This document shows positions 53,846 through 62,598 of a DNA stretch of 64,000 bases, piece by piece (position 1 is the stretch's first letter; each line of letters begins with the position of its first letter). The notes below the pieces were generated by a model, which searched no databases, was not told the DNA's origin, and saw only the letters and a list, made by a program, of their open reading frames with translations. Source of the stretch: Lachnobacterium bovis DSM 14045 (GTDB lineage Bacteria > Bacillota > Clostridia > Lachnospirales > Lachnospiraceae). The translations under genes and the position numbers were made by a program. The DNA lies in contig NZ_FNPG01000019.1 of the NCBI RefSeq assembly GCF_900107245.1, positions 1-64,000 of the forward strand, in the 5' to 3' direction.

Positions 53846-54325
53846 ATGGCAAAAAAAGAATTAAAAACTAATGCAGTCCGTATTTTAGAGAGAAATAAAA
53901 TTGATTATGAATTAATAAACTATGAATGTGATGAATTTATTGACGGAATTCATACAGCCGAAGCAACAGGTGCTCCAATTGAACAATCCTTCAAAACTCT
54001 TGTTATGAAAGGAAAAAGCAATGCTTATTACGTATTTGTTATTCCAATTGCTGATGAAGTTGATTTAAAAGCTGCAGCACGATCTGTTAAAGAAAAATCT
54101 GTTGAAATGATTCACGTTAAAGATTTAACATCAATAACAGGCTATGTTAGAGGTGGATGCTCTCCTCTTGGAATGAAGAAATCCTTTCCAACTGTGATTG
54201 ATTCATCTGCAGAAAAATTTGATGAAATATATATCAGTGGTGGACGAATTGGAACTTCTATCAAACTTAATCCTCAAGATTTAGCTAAAGTTGTAAGAGC
54301 TACTTTCTACGACATCATTCGTTAA
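53846..54325 (+). CDS. ybaK: Cys-tRNA(Pro) deacylase YbaK/EbsC
   Basis: The 159-residue protein is a full YbaK domain: NAVRILERNKIDYELINYEC at the N-terminus, SFKTLVMKGKSNAYYVFVIP with the catalytic Lys region, YVRGGCSPLGMKKSFPTVID and ISGGRIGTSIKLNPQDL. YbaK hydrolyses Cys mischarged on tRNA-Pro. TTTTTTAGGAGG precedes ATG. It is a single plus-strand gene ending before a bidirectional terminator. Confidence 0.93.
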   Translation: MAKKELKTNAVRILERNKIDYELINYECDEFIDGIHTAEATGAPIEQSFKTLVMKGKSNAYYVFVIPIADEVDLKAAARSVKEKSVEMIHVKDLTSITGYVRGGCSPLGMKKSFPTVIDSSAEKFDEIYISGGRIGTSIKLNPQDLAKVVRATFYDIIR

Positions 54326-54403
54326 TATAAGATTTTAAATTATAACAATAATAAAAAATCAAAAAAATATTAAAAATTAAAATTGTATTATAATAAAACA
54401 TAC

Positions 54404-54455
54404 AAAAGTCATACGCATCACTTACACATAAATAAGCAACCGTATGACTTTTTAT
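54404..54455. terminator. Bidirectional terminator
   Basis: AAAAGTCATACG (54404-54415) pairs perfectly with CGTATGACTTTT (54441-54452) around a 25-base loop. TTTTTATTC follows on the plus strand and TTTTGTATG on the minus strand, so it serves both ybaK and the convergent gene at 54457. Confidence 0.85.
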
Positions 54456-54456
54456 T

Positions 54457-54837
54457 CTATATTGTTTTAACTTTTAAGTTATCCCATTGTTTTTTATCAA
54501 CAACAGTATACTCATCTACACCATCTCGACAACTTACAAATGCTATAGTGCCATCCTTCTTTTTTAAATAACCTACCCACATTTGATCATATAGTCCTGT
54601 TTCATCTAACGTTTGTAACGCAGCAAGTAAAACCTTTGGGCCCTTTAGGGTATACACCTCTAACTCTGCAAAAATTGGTTTACCCTCTGGACGACCTTCG
54701 CAACCAAAATCCGGTTCTTTTACAAAATTAATATAAGCTTCTGGTTGGAAATGACCTGCAGACAATTCTATTCCTTTTTCCAAAATATAATTCATTCCTA
54801 ACAAATCAAAGGTTCCATCATCTAAATACGCGTACAT
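54457..54837 (-). CDS. Hypothetical protein, 126 residues
   Basis: The soluble, acidic protein begins MYAYLDDGTFDLLGMNYILE and contains EPDFGCEGRPEGKPIFAELE and GLYDQMWVGYLKKKDGTIAF, suggesting a small alpha/beta domain. No signal peptide or membrane helix is seen. AAAGGGAGG precedes ATG. It lies 71 bases after the SseB-like gene on the same strand. The family is not recognised. Confidence 0.65.
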   Translation of the reverse strand: MYAYLDDGTFDLLGMNYILEKGIELSAGHFQPEAYINFVKEPDFGCEGRPEGKPIFAELEVYTLKGPKVLLAALQTLDETGLYDQMWVGYLKKKDGTIAFVSCRDGVDEYTVVDKKQWDNLKVKTI

Positions 54838-54908
54838 AAATCAACCTCCCTTTGTGAACTGCACAAGTCCACTAAAATATCTTAATAAAAGGTTATTGCA
54901 AAACTTTA

Positions 54909-55838
54909 TTACGCAATCACTTCATCTTCTACGAGATCAATAATTGTTTGTAATTCATTGCCATCGTTTGGTGCCTCACCATGACTAACATGCGAAATTT
55001 CTGGAATAACCTCACCTAACAATCTTATACTATCGTTCATAGTTTTTTCTATTGTGTAATATTTTCCTTCATCTTTTTGTTTATCCCAAACAAGATAAAC
55101 TCTATAACATGAAGGAACTTCCATATATCTTTCTGGAAAATCTACTCTAACAATTGATATATCTTCACTAATATTCATTGTCATAACAGAAAATTCTTCT
55201 TCTAAATAAGGATACATTCTCTTTTCCTGATAAAACTCTTCATAAAGTTTATCCATGTATTCTTCTTTACCATCTGATAATTCAGTAATAAACTTTTCGC
55301 CTTCTTCAAACAACTTCTTTGGTAAAAGTGTAAACTCAACCTGTTTTCTAGACCAAATATGATATTGCTCATCTGTAAGTTGATCTAATGGTATTACACC
55401 TTGAGTTTTATCTTTTTCAACATTGTAAATTTTTTGCAAAAGTGGAAGTTTAAAAATTAAACTATCTGTAAATGCATTAATAAAAACGCCCTCAACATTA
55501 AAATCTGGAGTAACTGCCATTTCTACAACAGCCATAAATGGCATATTAATAATTAAAGGACTCGCTGGCTCCTGTGGAATATGCTTAGCCGATGTATAAA
55601 TTGGCATATATAGCTCACCATCATCATTTTGAATAAATGCTGGTGCTGGGCTCTTATCATCATTCATCATTGCCGGTACTAGAACTCTGCAATTAATTAT
55701 ATGGTTAACTAAAGCTGTAAGATTCTGTGCATCTTTATTCTCGTTATATTCAACAATTAATTCTCCTAATTCCTTATTTTCTATCTCAATTGTCATTTCG
55801 ACATCAATTTCTTCATTTTCTTTATTCTTATTCTCCAT
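54909..55838 (-). CDS. SseB-family protein
   Basis: The 309-residue protein has an SseB-like N-terminal domain at about 30-150 (NCRVLVPAMMNDDKSPAPAF, YMPIYTSAKHIP, DSLIFKLP-type strands) and an acidic C-terminal half with a second alpha/beta region. The first 25 residues are Glu/Asn-rich. SseB domains occur in enhancers of sulfotransferase and secretion-associated proteins; a precise role is unknown. AAAGGG lies upstream of ATG. Confidence 0.7.
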   Translation of the reverse strand: MENKNKENEEIDVEMTIEIENKELGELIVEYNENKDAQNLTALVNHIINCRVLVPAMMNDDKSPAPAFIQNDDGELYMPIYTSAKHIPQEPASPLIINMPFMAVVEMAVTPDFNVEGVFINAFTDSLIFKLPLLQKIYNVEKDKTQGVIPLDQLTDEQYHIWSRKQVEFTLLPKKLFEEGEKFITELSDGKEEYMDKLYEEFYQEKRMYPYLEEEFSVMTMNISEDISIVRVDFPERYMEVPSCYRVYLVWDKQKDEGKYYTIEKTMNDSIRLLGEVIPEISHVSHGEAPNDGNELQTIIDLVEDEVIA

Positions 55839-56001
55839 TTTTTTACCCTTTCTTCCTTAATTTCTTTAACCCTCTTTTAAAAAGCACTATACCTCTTCTA
55901 ATTCTAACATAATAAAATTAATTTGTAACTATCTATTAATAAACGAAAATTTTTTATTTTTTTGTGTATTATGTAAAAATAGAATTTAAAAGCATAAAAA
56001 A

Positions 56002-56029
56002 ACTAGAAGAGTATGATTACTCCTCTAGT
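56002..56029. terminator. Terminator after the small alarmone synthetase gene
   Basis: ACTAGAAGAGTA (56002-56013) pairs with TACTCCTCTAGT (56018-56029), one mismatch, loop of four. TTTTTTTATG follows on the minus strand and AATTTTTAT on the plus strand. The rest of 55839-56112 is AT-rich with no gene. Confidence 0.8.
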
Positions 56030-56112
56030 AATTTTTATACAGTAATATTATTTTTATCTAATGACTTTATTGTTTAAATATTATTTAGCCAATTTATAAA
56101 AGCCTCTAAAAA

Positions 56113-56802
56113 CTAGATTTTTCTATAATTTTCATCTAATGTTGTCTGTATAAGTTCATCAAGCATGTTGCCTATCTTTCCGTACTGTTTAACTCTTTCT
56201 TTTAACTTAGATGAAATACTCTTTTTCTTTTTGTAAATAATTCTTTGATCCACTGATGCCCATGCATCCATAATTATTGTACGTAACTGAATTTCTACGC
56301 GCATATTCTTTTGACCTTTTTTAGTCTCAATTGGGACCTCTAAAATCATATGATAGCTTTGATATCCATTAGATTTCGGATGTTTGATATAATCCTTTTC
56401 TTTTATCACATTAAATCTACCATCTGATTTTACTTTGTTTACTAACCAATAAATGTCTTTTAAGCAAAAACAAATAACTCTTACTCCAGAAATATCATTT
56501 AGCCTTGTTAATGCAACATCGAAATCGACCTTACAACCTTTCCTTTGCAATTTCTCACATATACTCTCTGCAGTTTTCATTCTACTTTCAATGTGTCTTG
56601 CAAAACCCTCTCCTGTCTTTTTCTTATATATTTTGTTTAAAAATTCAACATAATCTACTACTTTGTTCCTTGCCACATAATGCTCATGTTGAAATTTTTC
56701 GTCTTTCCAACGCTTGATAATCTCTTGTTTTCGAATATCGTTATCACTAAAATCTATTCTTGTTCTAAACACCACTGGTGTATTCTTTAATGTATGTTCC
56801 AT
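56113..56802 (-). CDS. Small alarmone synthetase (RelQ/YjbM-like)
   Basis: The 229-residue protein consists of a lone RelA/SpoT synthetase domain: RLNDISGVRVICF, KHPKSNGYQSYHMILEVPIE with the substrate-binding Tyr/His, and VEIQLRTIIMDAWASVDQRI. In RelQ/RelP proteins the last block reads WASLEHKLKYK-like; here Glu-His is replaced by Asp-Gln. There is no HD, TGS or ACT domain. It would make pppGpp, ppGpp or pGpp independently of the ribosome. A strong GGGGGGAT site precedes ATG. Confidence 0.88.
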   Translation of the reverse strand: MEHTLKNTPVVFRTRIDFSDNDIRKQEIIKRWKDEKFQHEHYVARNKVVDYVEFLNKIYKKKTGEGFARHIESRMKTAESICEKLQRKGCKVDFDVALTRLNDISGVRVICFCLKDIYWLVNKVKSDGRFNVIKEKDYIKHPKSNGYQSYHMILEVPIETKKGQKNMRVEIQLRTIIMDAWASVDQRIIYKKKKSISSKLKERVKQYGKIGNMLDELIQTTLDENYRKI

Positions 56803-56913
56803 GATACAATCCCCCCAATTTTCAATACAACTGTCACATTACCAAATAACCCTTAACCGCACAAAACCCTTAACGTCTTATATTGAAGGAAAATACTCAA
56901 TCATGGTTTATAT

Positions 56914-57462
56914 TTATTTCACCAATATTCTAGATTCATTCTCAGTTTTTAAAGAAACAACATTATCAAATTGGTGATTTTGCAACATTTCTACGAACCT
57001 CGTATCTCGATATATCCATGGTAAATAATGAAAATATGAATTAGCATCTATGATTTCTTTTGGTGTTGCCCAACACAAATGATATCCTTTTTTTATCTCA
57101 CTCATAGTCATATTGGTATCTACTGTTTCATCCTCTACTTCACAATAATAAAAATATGAATGACATATAAATTTTTCATCTTCATGATATAAATCTTTTC
57201 GAATTTCTTCTATCTCACCTAACTCGACTATAGAATCTTGTTTCACTAATAAGCCCGCTTCTTCTCGCACCTCTCTCATAATAGTGTCAATATAGGTTTC
57301 CCCGTTTTCTATACCTCCACCAACTATCTTATAATCTCCTGCTGCTCCATGCTGAGTTGCAATTCTACCGTTCTTAACAATAATCGTACGAACAGCATAT
57401 TTTTCAAAAGCACGCATATCATCTGTATAATTTTTACTATCTAGAATCAACAATTTTTTCAT
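56914..57462 (-). CDS. NUDIX hydrolase
   Basis: The start at 57462 (MKKLLILDSKNYTDDMRAF) has AGAGAGGAAA upstream. The complete Nudix box GGIENGETYIDTIMREVREE followed by AGLLV (G-x5-E-x7-REVxEExGL) lies near residues 48-72. Length 182 is slightly longer than the minimal domain. The substrate (nucleoside diphosphate derivative) cannot be predicted. It is transcribed toward the alarmone synthetase gene, 111 bases away. Confidence 0.88.
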   Translation of the reverse strand: MKKLLILDSKNYTDDMRAFEKYAVRTIIVKNGRIATQHGAAGDYKIVGGGIENGETYIDTIMREVREEAGLLVKQDSIVELGEIEEIRKDLYHEDEKFICHSYFYYCEVEDETVDTNMTMSEIKKGYHLCWATPKEIIDANSYFHYLPWIYRDTRFVEMLQNHQFDNVVSLKTENESRILVK

Positions 57463-57559
57463 AAGTTTTCCTCTCTCCATTAAAGGAATACTGGTTAAAT
57501 ATGTTAGTTATCTTGTCATCCCCTATAGTATAAATACTAGTTTAATATAAGTCCCCCCT

Positions 57560-57608
57560 TCGTCTTATTAATAGACTAGTAAATCGTAAAAAATATATCG
57601 TCTTATTA
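57560..57608. repeat. Direct repeat in the rsgI-NUDIX intergenic region
   Basis: TCGTCTTATTA occurs at 57560-57570 and 57598-57608, 38 bases apart. It lies upstream of the NUDIX gene and downstream of the RsgI-like gene. It may be a binding site or chance similarity in AT-rich DNA. Confidence 0.3.
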
Positions 57609-57677
57609 TTTATCGACATTTTTTTAATAAAGTTTATATATATTTTATTATTACCACAAAAAGCTAAATAAATCAAC

Positions 57678-58802
57678 CTATTGTTCACTTTCTTCTATTT
57701 TAGCTTGTGGTTTGGCATTATCCTTATTTTGACTAGGCTTGTTATTGTCTGTATTCTCCTCAGTTATGCCTTGCTCTTTAGTTTTGTTGTTACCTGGCTT
57801 ATTCGTCCACTTTGAAGCAGGCTTTGCACCTTTTCCATTTTTATCTGTATTATCTCTACCGGCCTTATTTTCACCATTTGGTACGGATTGAGAATCGTTA
57901 TCAACAATATTTTCTTGTGTTTCCACCTTATCTTGATTTTTTATATCTTTATCTTCTTTTACATTTTTATTGTAATCTTTTTCTCTAAAATAATCCTCTG
58001 TCTTTTCCTTTTTAGAATCACCATTGGTATTCTCCGTATCTTTATCTTTTTCAACTGTAATTCGCCCAGTTGATGCCAACAATGAAAATACAGAATCATT
58101 TTGACACACCTTCACTTTTTCTTCTTCATACGGTATATCACCATTATTGTCGACCTCATCTTTGTAGATATCTTCCATCATAACGTATCTACCTGGTGAA
58201 ATTCCAAGCTTAATAGCCTTCTCATGTACTTTTTTATTTGTCTTTGTAAAAAATAAATTTAATGTTTTATCACCCTTTTTTTTGATGATTTTTTCAATAC
58301 GATTTTCTAAACTGCTTATAGTCTTTTCATTATCGCTTGAAATATTCATTAAAATATAATTATTCGCCCTCTTTATATACTTATCTTTATAAAGAATAGT
58401 AGTTGTTTCATTTATTGCATCATCGAAATCACAATATTTTTTACATTTTTTGTTATATTTTTTTAATACTTTTTTGCCGTCAGCATTAAGAGCACAAACA
58501 TCAATCACCTTTCCTTGGCGATTTAAGGTGTACTCTACAGATGGATTAATATCTAAAGAAACGTACGTATATGGACTACGACAATAAAATTTATAGCTTG
58601 CAGTAGCAAGAATTACAATTGCAAAACATGCACACGAAAACATCACTTCTTTAATATATTCAGCTATTTCTTTTTTCTTTTTATTGTCAAGCTCTATAGT
58701 CTCTCCTATGCTTCCTTGACAATCAAGGGTTAATATTTCTCCGTCCTCTCTTAAAACGACGGTCTCATTATTTTTATCTTTGTCTAAAATTAATGCCTTC
58801 AT
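57678..58802 (-). CDS. RsgI-like anti-sigma factor
   Basis: The start at 58802 (MKALILDKDKNN) is preferred over a TTG two codons upstream. The 374-residue protein has an RsgI-type N-terminal domain (about 1-50: NETVVLREDGEILTL), one membrane helix (about 55-75), the periplasmic RsgI domain starting YVSLDINPSVEYTLNRQGKV, and a disordered Asn/Lys/Asp/Glu-rich tail (about 250-374). In clostridia RsgI proteins hold SigI at the membrane and release it on external signals, often carbohydrate binding. No SigI gene lies in this window. The tail lacks a recognisable carbohydrate-binding module. Confidence 0.85.
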   Translation of the reverse strand: MKALILDKDKNNETVVLREDGEILTLDCQGSIGETIELDNKKKKEIAEYIKEVMFSCACFAIVILATASYKFYCRSPYTYVSLDINPSVEYTLNRQGKVIDVCALNADGKKVLKKYNKKCKKYCDFDDAINETTTILYKDKYIKRANNYILMNISSDNEKTISSLENRIEKIIKKKGDKTLNLFFTKTNKKVHEKAIKLGISPGRYVMMEDIYKDEVDNNGDIPYEEEKVKVCQNDSVFSLLASTGRITVEKDKDTENTNGDSKKEKTEDYFREKDYNKNVKEDKDIKNQDKVETQENIVDNDSQSVPNGENKAGRDNTDKNGKGAKPASKWTNKPGNNKTKEQGITEENTDNNKPSQNKDNAKPQAKIEESEQ

Positions 58803-58849
58803 ATTCAACTCTCTGTCTTCTATAACTTAATATATTTTTCAAATAATCT

Positions 58850-58898
58850 TTAATGTAAAAATGTCCCAAGAAAATCTTTCAATATTGTTCTTGAGACA
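58850..58898 (-). terminator. Terminator after the amino-acid ABC transporter operon
   Basis: TGTCCCAAGAA (58862-58872) pairs with TTCTTGAGACA (58888-58898) with one mismatch. On the minus strand TTTTTACATT follows. It separates the ABC transporter transcript from the RsgI-like gene. Confidence 0.75.
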
Positions 58899-58939
58899 CT
58901 CGCATATATTTTATACATTTTTCATAAAAATGTCAAATT

Positions 58940-59701
58940 TTATTTAACGTTTTTATATTTTCCTAAAAATTCCATTGTTCTCTTGTTTGTAGAATTAAAC
59001 ATTTCCTCTGGAGTTGTCTCTTCAACTATCAAACCTTTATCCATAAAAATCATTTTACTTGACACATTTTTTGCAAAATCCATTTCATGTGTAACAATTA
59101 CCATTGTCATTTTTTCTTTTGCTAACTCTTTAATTACTTTTAAGATTTCTATGGTAAGTTCTGGATCTAATGCCGAAGTAGGTTCATCAAAAAAAAGAAT
59201 TTTGGGCTTTAGAGCAAGCGCTCTTGCAATCGAAACACGTTGCTGCTGCCCTCCTGATAATTGACAAGGATAGGCATCTTCTCGTCCCTCTAACCCCATT
59301 TTTTTTAGTAACTCTCTTGCTTCAGAAATTACCTCTTCTTTTTTTCTTTTTTGCACCCTGATAGGTGCATCAATTATATTTTTTAAAACTGAATAATGTG
59401 GAAAAAGGTTAAAATTCTGGAAAACCAACCCAAAACATTCCATTGCTTTTTTTATTTTAGCTTTTTCACCATAAACAGCCTTTCCATCCTGAGAACCAAC
59501 TACTTGTTCTCCCAAATATGAAAGTTCACCATCATCTATAGTTTCAAGAAATGTTGCACATCTTAATAATGTCGATTTTCCTGAACCAGAAGGTCCAATA
59601 ATTGAAATCACATCACCTTCGTCAACTTTAAAACTTATATCTTTAAGAATTTCATTTCCATCGAAACTCTTTTTTATGTGATTCATTTCTAATACACTCA
59701 T
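58940..59701 (-). CDS. Polar amino acid ABC transporter ATPase
   Basis: The 253-residue ATPase has Walker A GPSGSGKST, the Q-loop VFQNFNLFPHYSVLKNIIDA typical of GlnQ/ArtM-type proteins, signature QLSGGQQQRVSIARAL, Walker B KILFFDEPTSALDPEL and switch His IVTHEMDFAKNVS. It drives uptake with the permease and binding protein encoded just upstream. It is the last gene of the operon. Confidence 0.93.
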   Translation of the reverse strand: MSVLEMNHIKKSFDGNEILKDISFKVDEGDVISIIGPSGSGKSTLLRCATFLETIDDGELSYLGEQVVGSQDGKAVYGEKAKIKKAMECFGLVFQNFNLFPHYSVLKNIIDAPIRVQKRKKEEVISEARELLKKMGLEGREDAYPCQLSGGQQQRVSIARALALKPKILFFDEPTSALDPELTIEILKVIKELAKEKMTMVIVTHEMDFAKNVSSKMIFMDKGLIVEETTPEEMFNSTNKRTMEFLGKYKNVK

Positions 59702-59778
59702 CTATATACTCCGTTTCAATATTTTTATATATTTATTTGTATATCAAATATATTTTATCAAACACTTTGTTTTTTTTA

Positions 59779-60432
59779 TTATATATCATAATAATTTAGC
59801 TTTTCTTCAAACAATTCCATAATTGTAGCTACAGCAAAATTAAATACATAATAAAAAATAGCGGCAGCAACAAAAGGTAGCATACTCTTTTCTGCAGCTG
59901 CAAGTGCCTTTGCACCCGAAAACATCTCAGCATATGCAATTGAAAAAGCTAACGAAGTATCCTTTACCAGAGTAATTACTTCATTTGTAATCGCTGGAAG
60001 TATTCTTTTTATAACTTGTGGTAAAATTATAAAGAAAAATGTCTGTATTTTATTGTAGCCTAAAATCTTAGCTGCTTCATATTGTCCAACAGGCATAGAT
60101 GAAATTCCACTTCTGAATATTTCAGCAAAATATGCTGCATAATTAATAGAAAAGCCAATAATCACTGCTATACCTCTATATTCAGGTGATAATTTACATT
60201 TAAACAAATAATAAGGTCCATAATATACAACTAGAAGTTGAAGCATTAATGGTGTACCTCTCATAATTGAAATGTAAACCTTCACTATTGTTCGTATTAA
60301 TGGATTTTTTGACATTCTACCTGTAGTCACTACCAAACCTAGCGGAATTGAAAAAATCAGTGTTAACACAAAAATCATAATGGTAACCATCATACCGTCT
60401 GCTAATTGTAAAATAATATCAATAATATTCAT
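59779..60432 (-). CDS. Polar amino acid ABC transporter permease
   Basis: The 217-residue protein has about five membrane helices and the HisM/GlnP-type coupling motif EAAKILGYNKIQTFFFIILP. MRGTPLMLQLLVVYYGPYY is the family's conserved N-terminal block. It lies between the ATPase and binding-protein genes; a single permease gene implies a homodimer. Confidence 0.93.
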   Translation of the reverse strand: MNIIDIILQLADGMMVTIMIFVLTLIFSIPLGLVVTTGRMSKNPLIRTIVKVYISIMRGTPLMLQLLVVYYGPYYLFKCKLSPEYRGIAVIIGFSINYAAYFAEIFRSGISSMPVGQYEAAKILGYNKIQTFFFIILPQVIKRILPAITNEVITLVKDTSLAFSIAYAEMFSGAKALAAAEKSMLPFVAAAIFYYVFNFAVATIMELFEEKLNYYDI

Positions 60433-60502
60433 ATAATAAATCGAAATAACCCTTTCTAATTTTTCTTCTGCAAACCTTTGTTTGTCGAAAACAAATGAAA
60501 TA

Positions 60503-61315
60503 TTATTTTTCTAATATACAAACATCTGTTTTAAACCATTTTTTTGAGATTCTTGCAAAAGTATTATCATCTTTCATTTCAAATAATGTTTTTTCAACTA
60601 AGTCTCTTAATTTAGTATTGTTCTTAGCAAAACCCACTCCATATTTTTCGCTAGATATTTTATCTTCTAAAATAACGAATTTGTCTTCTTTTCCTTTAAT
60701 CTGATCTTTTGCAACAAAAACATCCATAGCAACAGCATCCACTGCACCTGAATCTAAATCCATCATTGCTGTATTATAATCGCCTACTGTCTGCATTTTT
60801 GAAAAACTTTTTAGTAATTCTTTATGATCATCACTTTTTAGTGCCGTCTCAGCTGATGAATCCATTTGAACATCAACAACTTTTCCTGCAAGATCTTTAG
60901 AGTTTTTTATATTAGAATCTTTTTTTACAACAAATACCTGTGAATTATCCATGTAAGCCTTTGTCCAGGCATAACTGTTTTCTCGTCCATCAATTGTAAA
61001 TCCATTCCAAATACAATCAATATTTCCAGTTTCAAGCTCAATATCTTTTGAATCCCAATCAATTGGTTTCAAAACGAGCTTCTTGCCCATTCTTTTTGCA
61101 CACTCTCTAGCCAAATCTATATCAAATCCTTTAAATTCTCCATTTTTATCCTTGTAGCCAAAAGGTGGAAAATTTTGGTCAAAGCCAACAGTAAATGTCG
61201 CTTTTTTATTATCTGATGATTTTTTCTTATTGTGTGTAGCACTATAAACTCCTAGTACTGCGATAAGTAAAGCTATAACAATCAATAAAGATATTTTAAT
61301 CTTTTTCATACTCAT
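60503..61315 (-). CDS. Amino acid ABC transporter substrate-binding protein
   Basis: The 270-residue protein is a SBP_bac_3-type (cluster F) binding protein: TVGFDQNFPPFGYKDKNGEF, KGFDIDLARECAKRMGKKLV, and DVQMDSSAETALKSDDHKEL with YGVGFAKNNTKLRDLVEKTL. The N-terminal helix (IKISLLIVIALLIAVLGVYS) has no lipobox Cys, so it may be held by an uncleaved anchor instead of a lipid. AGAGGAGAA precedes ATG. It is the first gene of the ABC operon. The amino acid bound is not predictable. Confidence 0.9.
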   Translation of the reverse strand: MSMKKIKISLLIVIALLIAVLGVYSATHNKKKSSDNKKATFTVGFDQNFPPFGYKDKNGEFKGFDIDLARECAKRMGKKLVLKPIDWDSKDIELETGNIDCIWNGFTIDGRENSYAWTKAYMDNSQVFVVKKDSNIKNSKDLAGKVVDVQMDSSAETALKSDDHKELLKSFSKMQTVGDYNTAMMDLDSGAVDAVAMDVFVAKDQIKGKEDKFVILEDKISSEKYGVGFAKNNTKLRDLVEKTLFEMKDDNTFARISKKWFKTDVCILEK

Positions 61316-61393
61316 ATTATATTTCTCCTCTTACTTTAGTATGCTAATATGCTAATAGATTATCATATTAGAAAAATGTTGTAAATAGGGAAT

Positions 61394-62314
61394 TTATATT
61401 TTATTATATTTGATTCCAAAATATTCAAGATATGTTTTAAATTTTTCTTGAGCAACTAATGTAATATTTTTTAAAATCGATGGTTCCTCTTTCCATTTTT
61501 CAATTCCTCTTTTATAAAAAACAACCATGTCTTCTTCTATTAGAAAAGGAACGATTTCGTTTTTTAAACATTCCTTCAAAACTACTAATCTTGCAATTTT
61601 CCCATTTGCAGTTGAAAATGGTGATATCATCATAAAACAGTATAACAAATCCAACACATCATCTAATGTTACTTTTTCCTTTAAATTATAATCTTTTAAA
61701 AACGCTTTTAAATGCTCTTCTACCTCATTTGGTTGAACTGTTTCTATTTCATTGAATTTGTTTTTCACTGATTTATAACAATTGTTTTTCGATGAAAATG
61801 ATTCACTTACTTGCGTTGCATTTTCTAGCATTAAATACAATTTTCTAATATAGTTTTCAGATAATTCTTTTTTTGCAGTCTTAATAATATAATCCATGCA
61901 TTTAAAATGATTATTCATTTCTATAATTTCATCAACATCTAAAATGTTTCCACCTAACGATAAACTTTTATCGTCATACATGTACCTTACCTGCTCTCTC
62001 GAAAGTTTTCCGCCTTCTATTTTAAATGTATTAAAAGTCGCATCAATCACAAATCCATGATAAATTCCATCCTCAATATTATTTTTCATTTCTATTTCTA
62101 AAACTTTTGATAATCCCTTTTTCTTTCTTCTTGCTTCTATTCTAATAGGTTTCTTAGCAATGTCAGGAATAAGCCACATTTTTCCTATTTTTTGTACTCC
62201 TGGAATTATTCCCTCTTGACAATAATTTCTAACTGCTCTCGTTGTAATATTCCATTCTCGTGCTACCTGCGAAACGGATTTATACACTTGCTTATTATTC
62301 TCATTTATATCCAT
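61394..62314 (-). CDS. Fic-domain protein with degenerate active site and N-terminal HTH
   Basis: The start at 62314 (MDINENNKQVYKSVSQVARE) has GGAG eight bases upstream. Residues about 11-50 form a MerR/excisionase-like winged helix (WNITTRAVRNYCQEGIIPGV). The Fic region follows, with an inhibitory-helix-type motif TFKIEG (Thr96 to Gly101, S/T-x3-E-G). The catalytic loop reads SPFSTANGKIAR (231-242) instead of HPFx(D/E)GNGRxxR, so the catalytic His is Ser, the acidic residue Thr, and Arg is Lys. AMP transfer is therefore unlikely. It may act as a regulator or be a decaying toxin. It lies 78 bases upstream of the binding-protein gene on the same strand, on the far side of its start. Confidence 0.8.
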   Translation of the reverse strand: MDINENNKQVYKSVSQVAREWNITTRAVRNYCQEGIIPGVQKIGKMWLIPDIAKKPIRIEARRKKKGLSKVLEIEMKNNIEDGIYHGFVIDATFNTFKIEGGKLSREQVRYMYDDKSLSLGGNILDVDEIIEMNNHFKCMDYIIKTAKKELSENYIRKLYLMLENATQVSESFSSKNNCYKSVKNKFNEIETVQPNEVEEHLKAFLKDYNLKEKVTLDDVLDLLYCFMMISPFSTANGKIARLVVLKECLKNEIVPFLIEEDMVVFYKRGIEKWKEEPSILKNITLVAQEKFKTYLEYFGIKYNKI

Positions 62315-62538
62315 AATCATATCTCCTTCATATAGAATTTCTCACATTTGCATTTCCTAGTTTTTTCTCGTGTTACTAATAATATTATGACTACTATATT
62401 TTAATCAATAATCTTTTTTACTAACATAACTTTTTACTATATTTTTAATTACTAACAATATACTTTCAAACCGCCTAATCTATATCATTATTTTACTTTA
62501 GCAGAAAAATTCTTTCAACATTTCTCTCAAAAAATTTG

Positions 62539-62567
62539 TTGTTTTTTAATTACAATTTTCTTATAAT
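62539..62567 (+). promoter_or_regulatory. Promoter of the gene at 62599
   Basis: A perfect -10 box TATAAT (62562-62567) follows a weak -35 TTGTTT (62539-62544) by 17 bases. It lies about 30 bases upstream of the start codon. The rest of the 62321-62598 intergenic region is very AT-rich and shows no other feature. Confidence 0.5.
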
Positions 62568-62598
62568 AAATAAGAATTTAATGAAAGAAGGTTTTACA

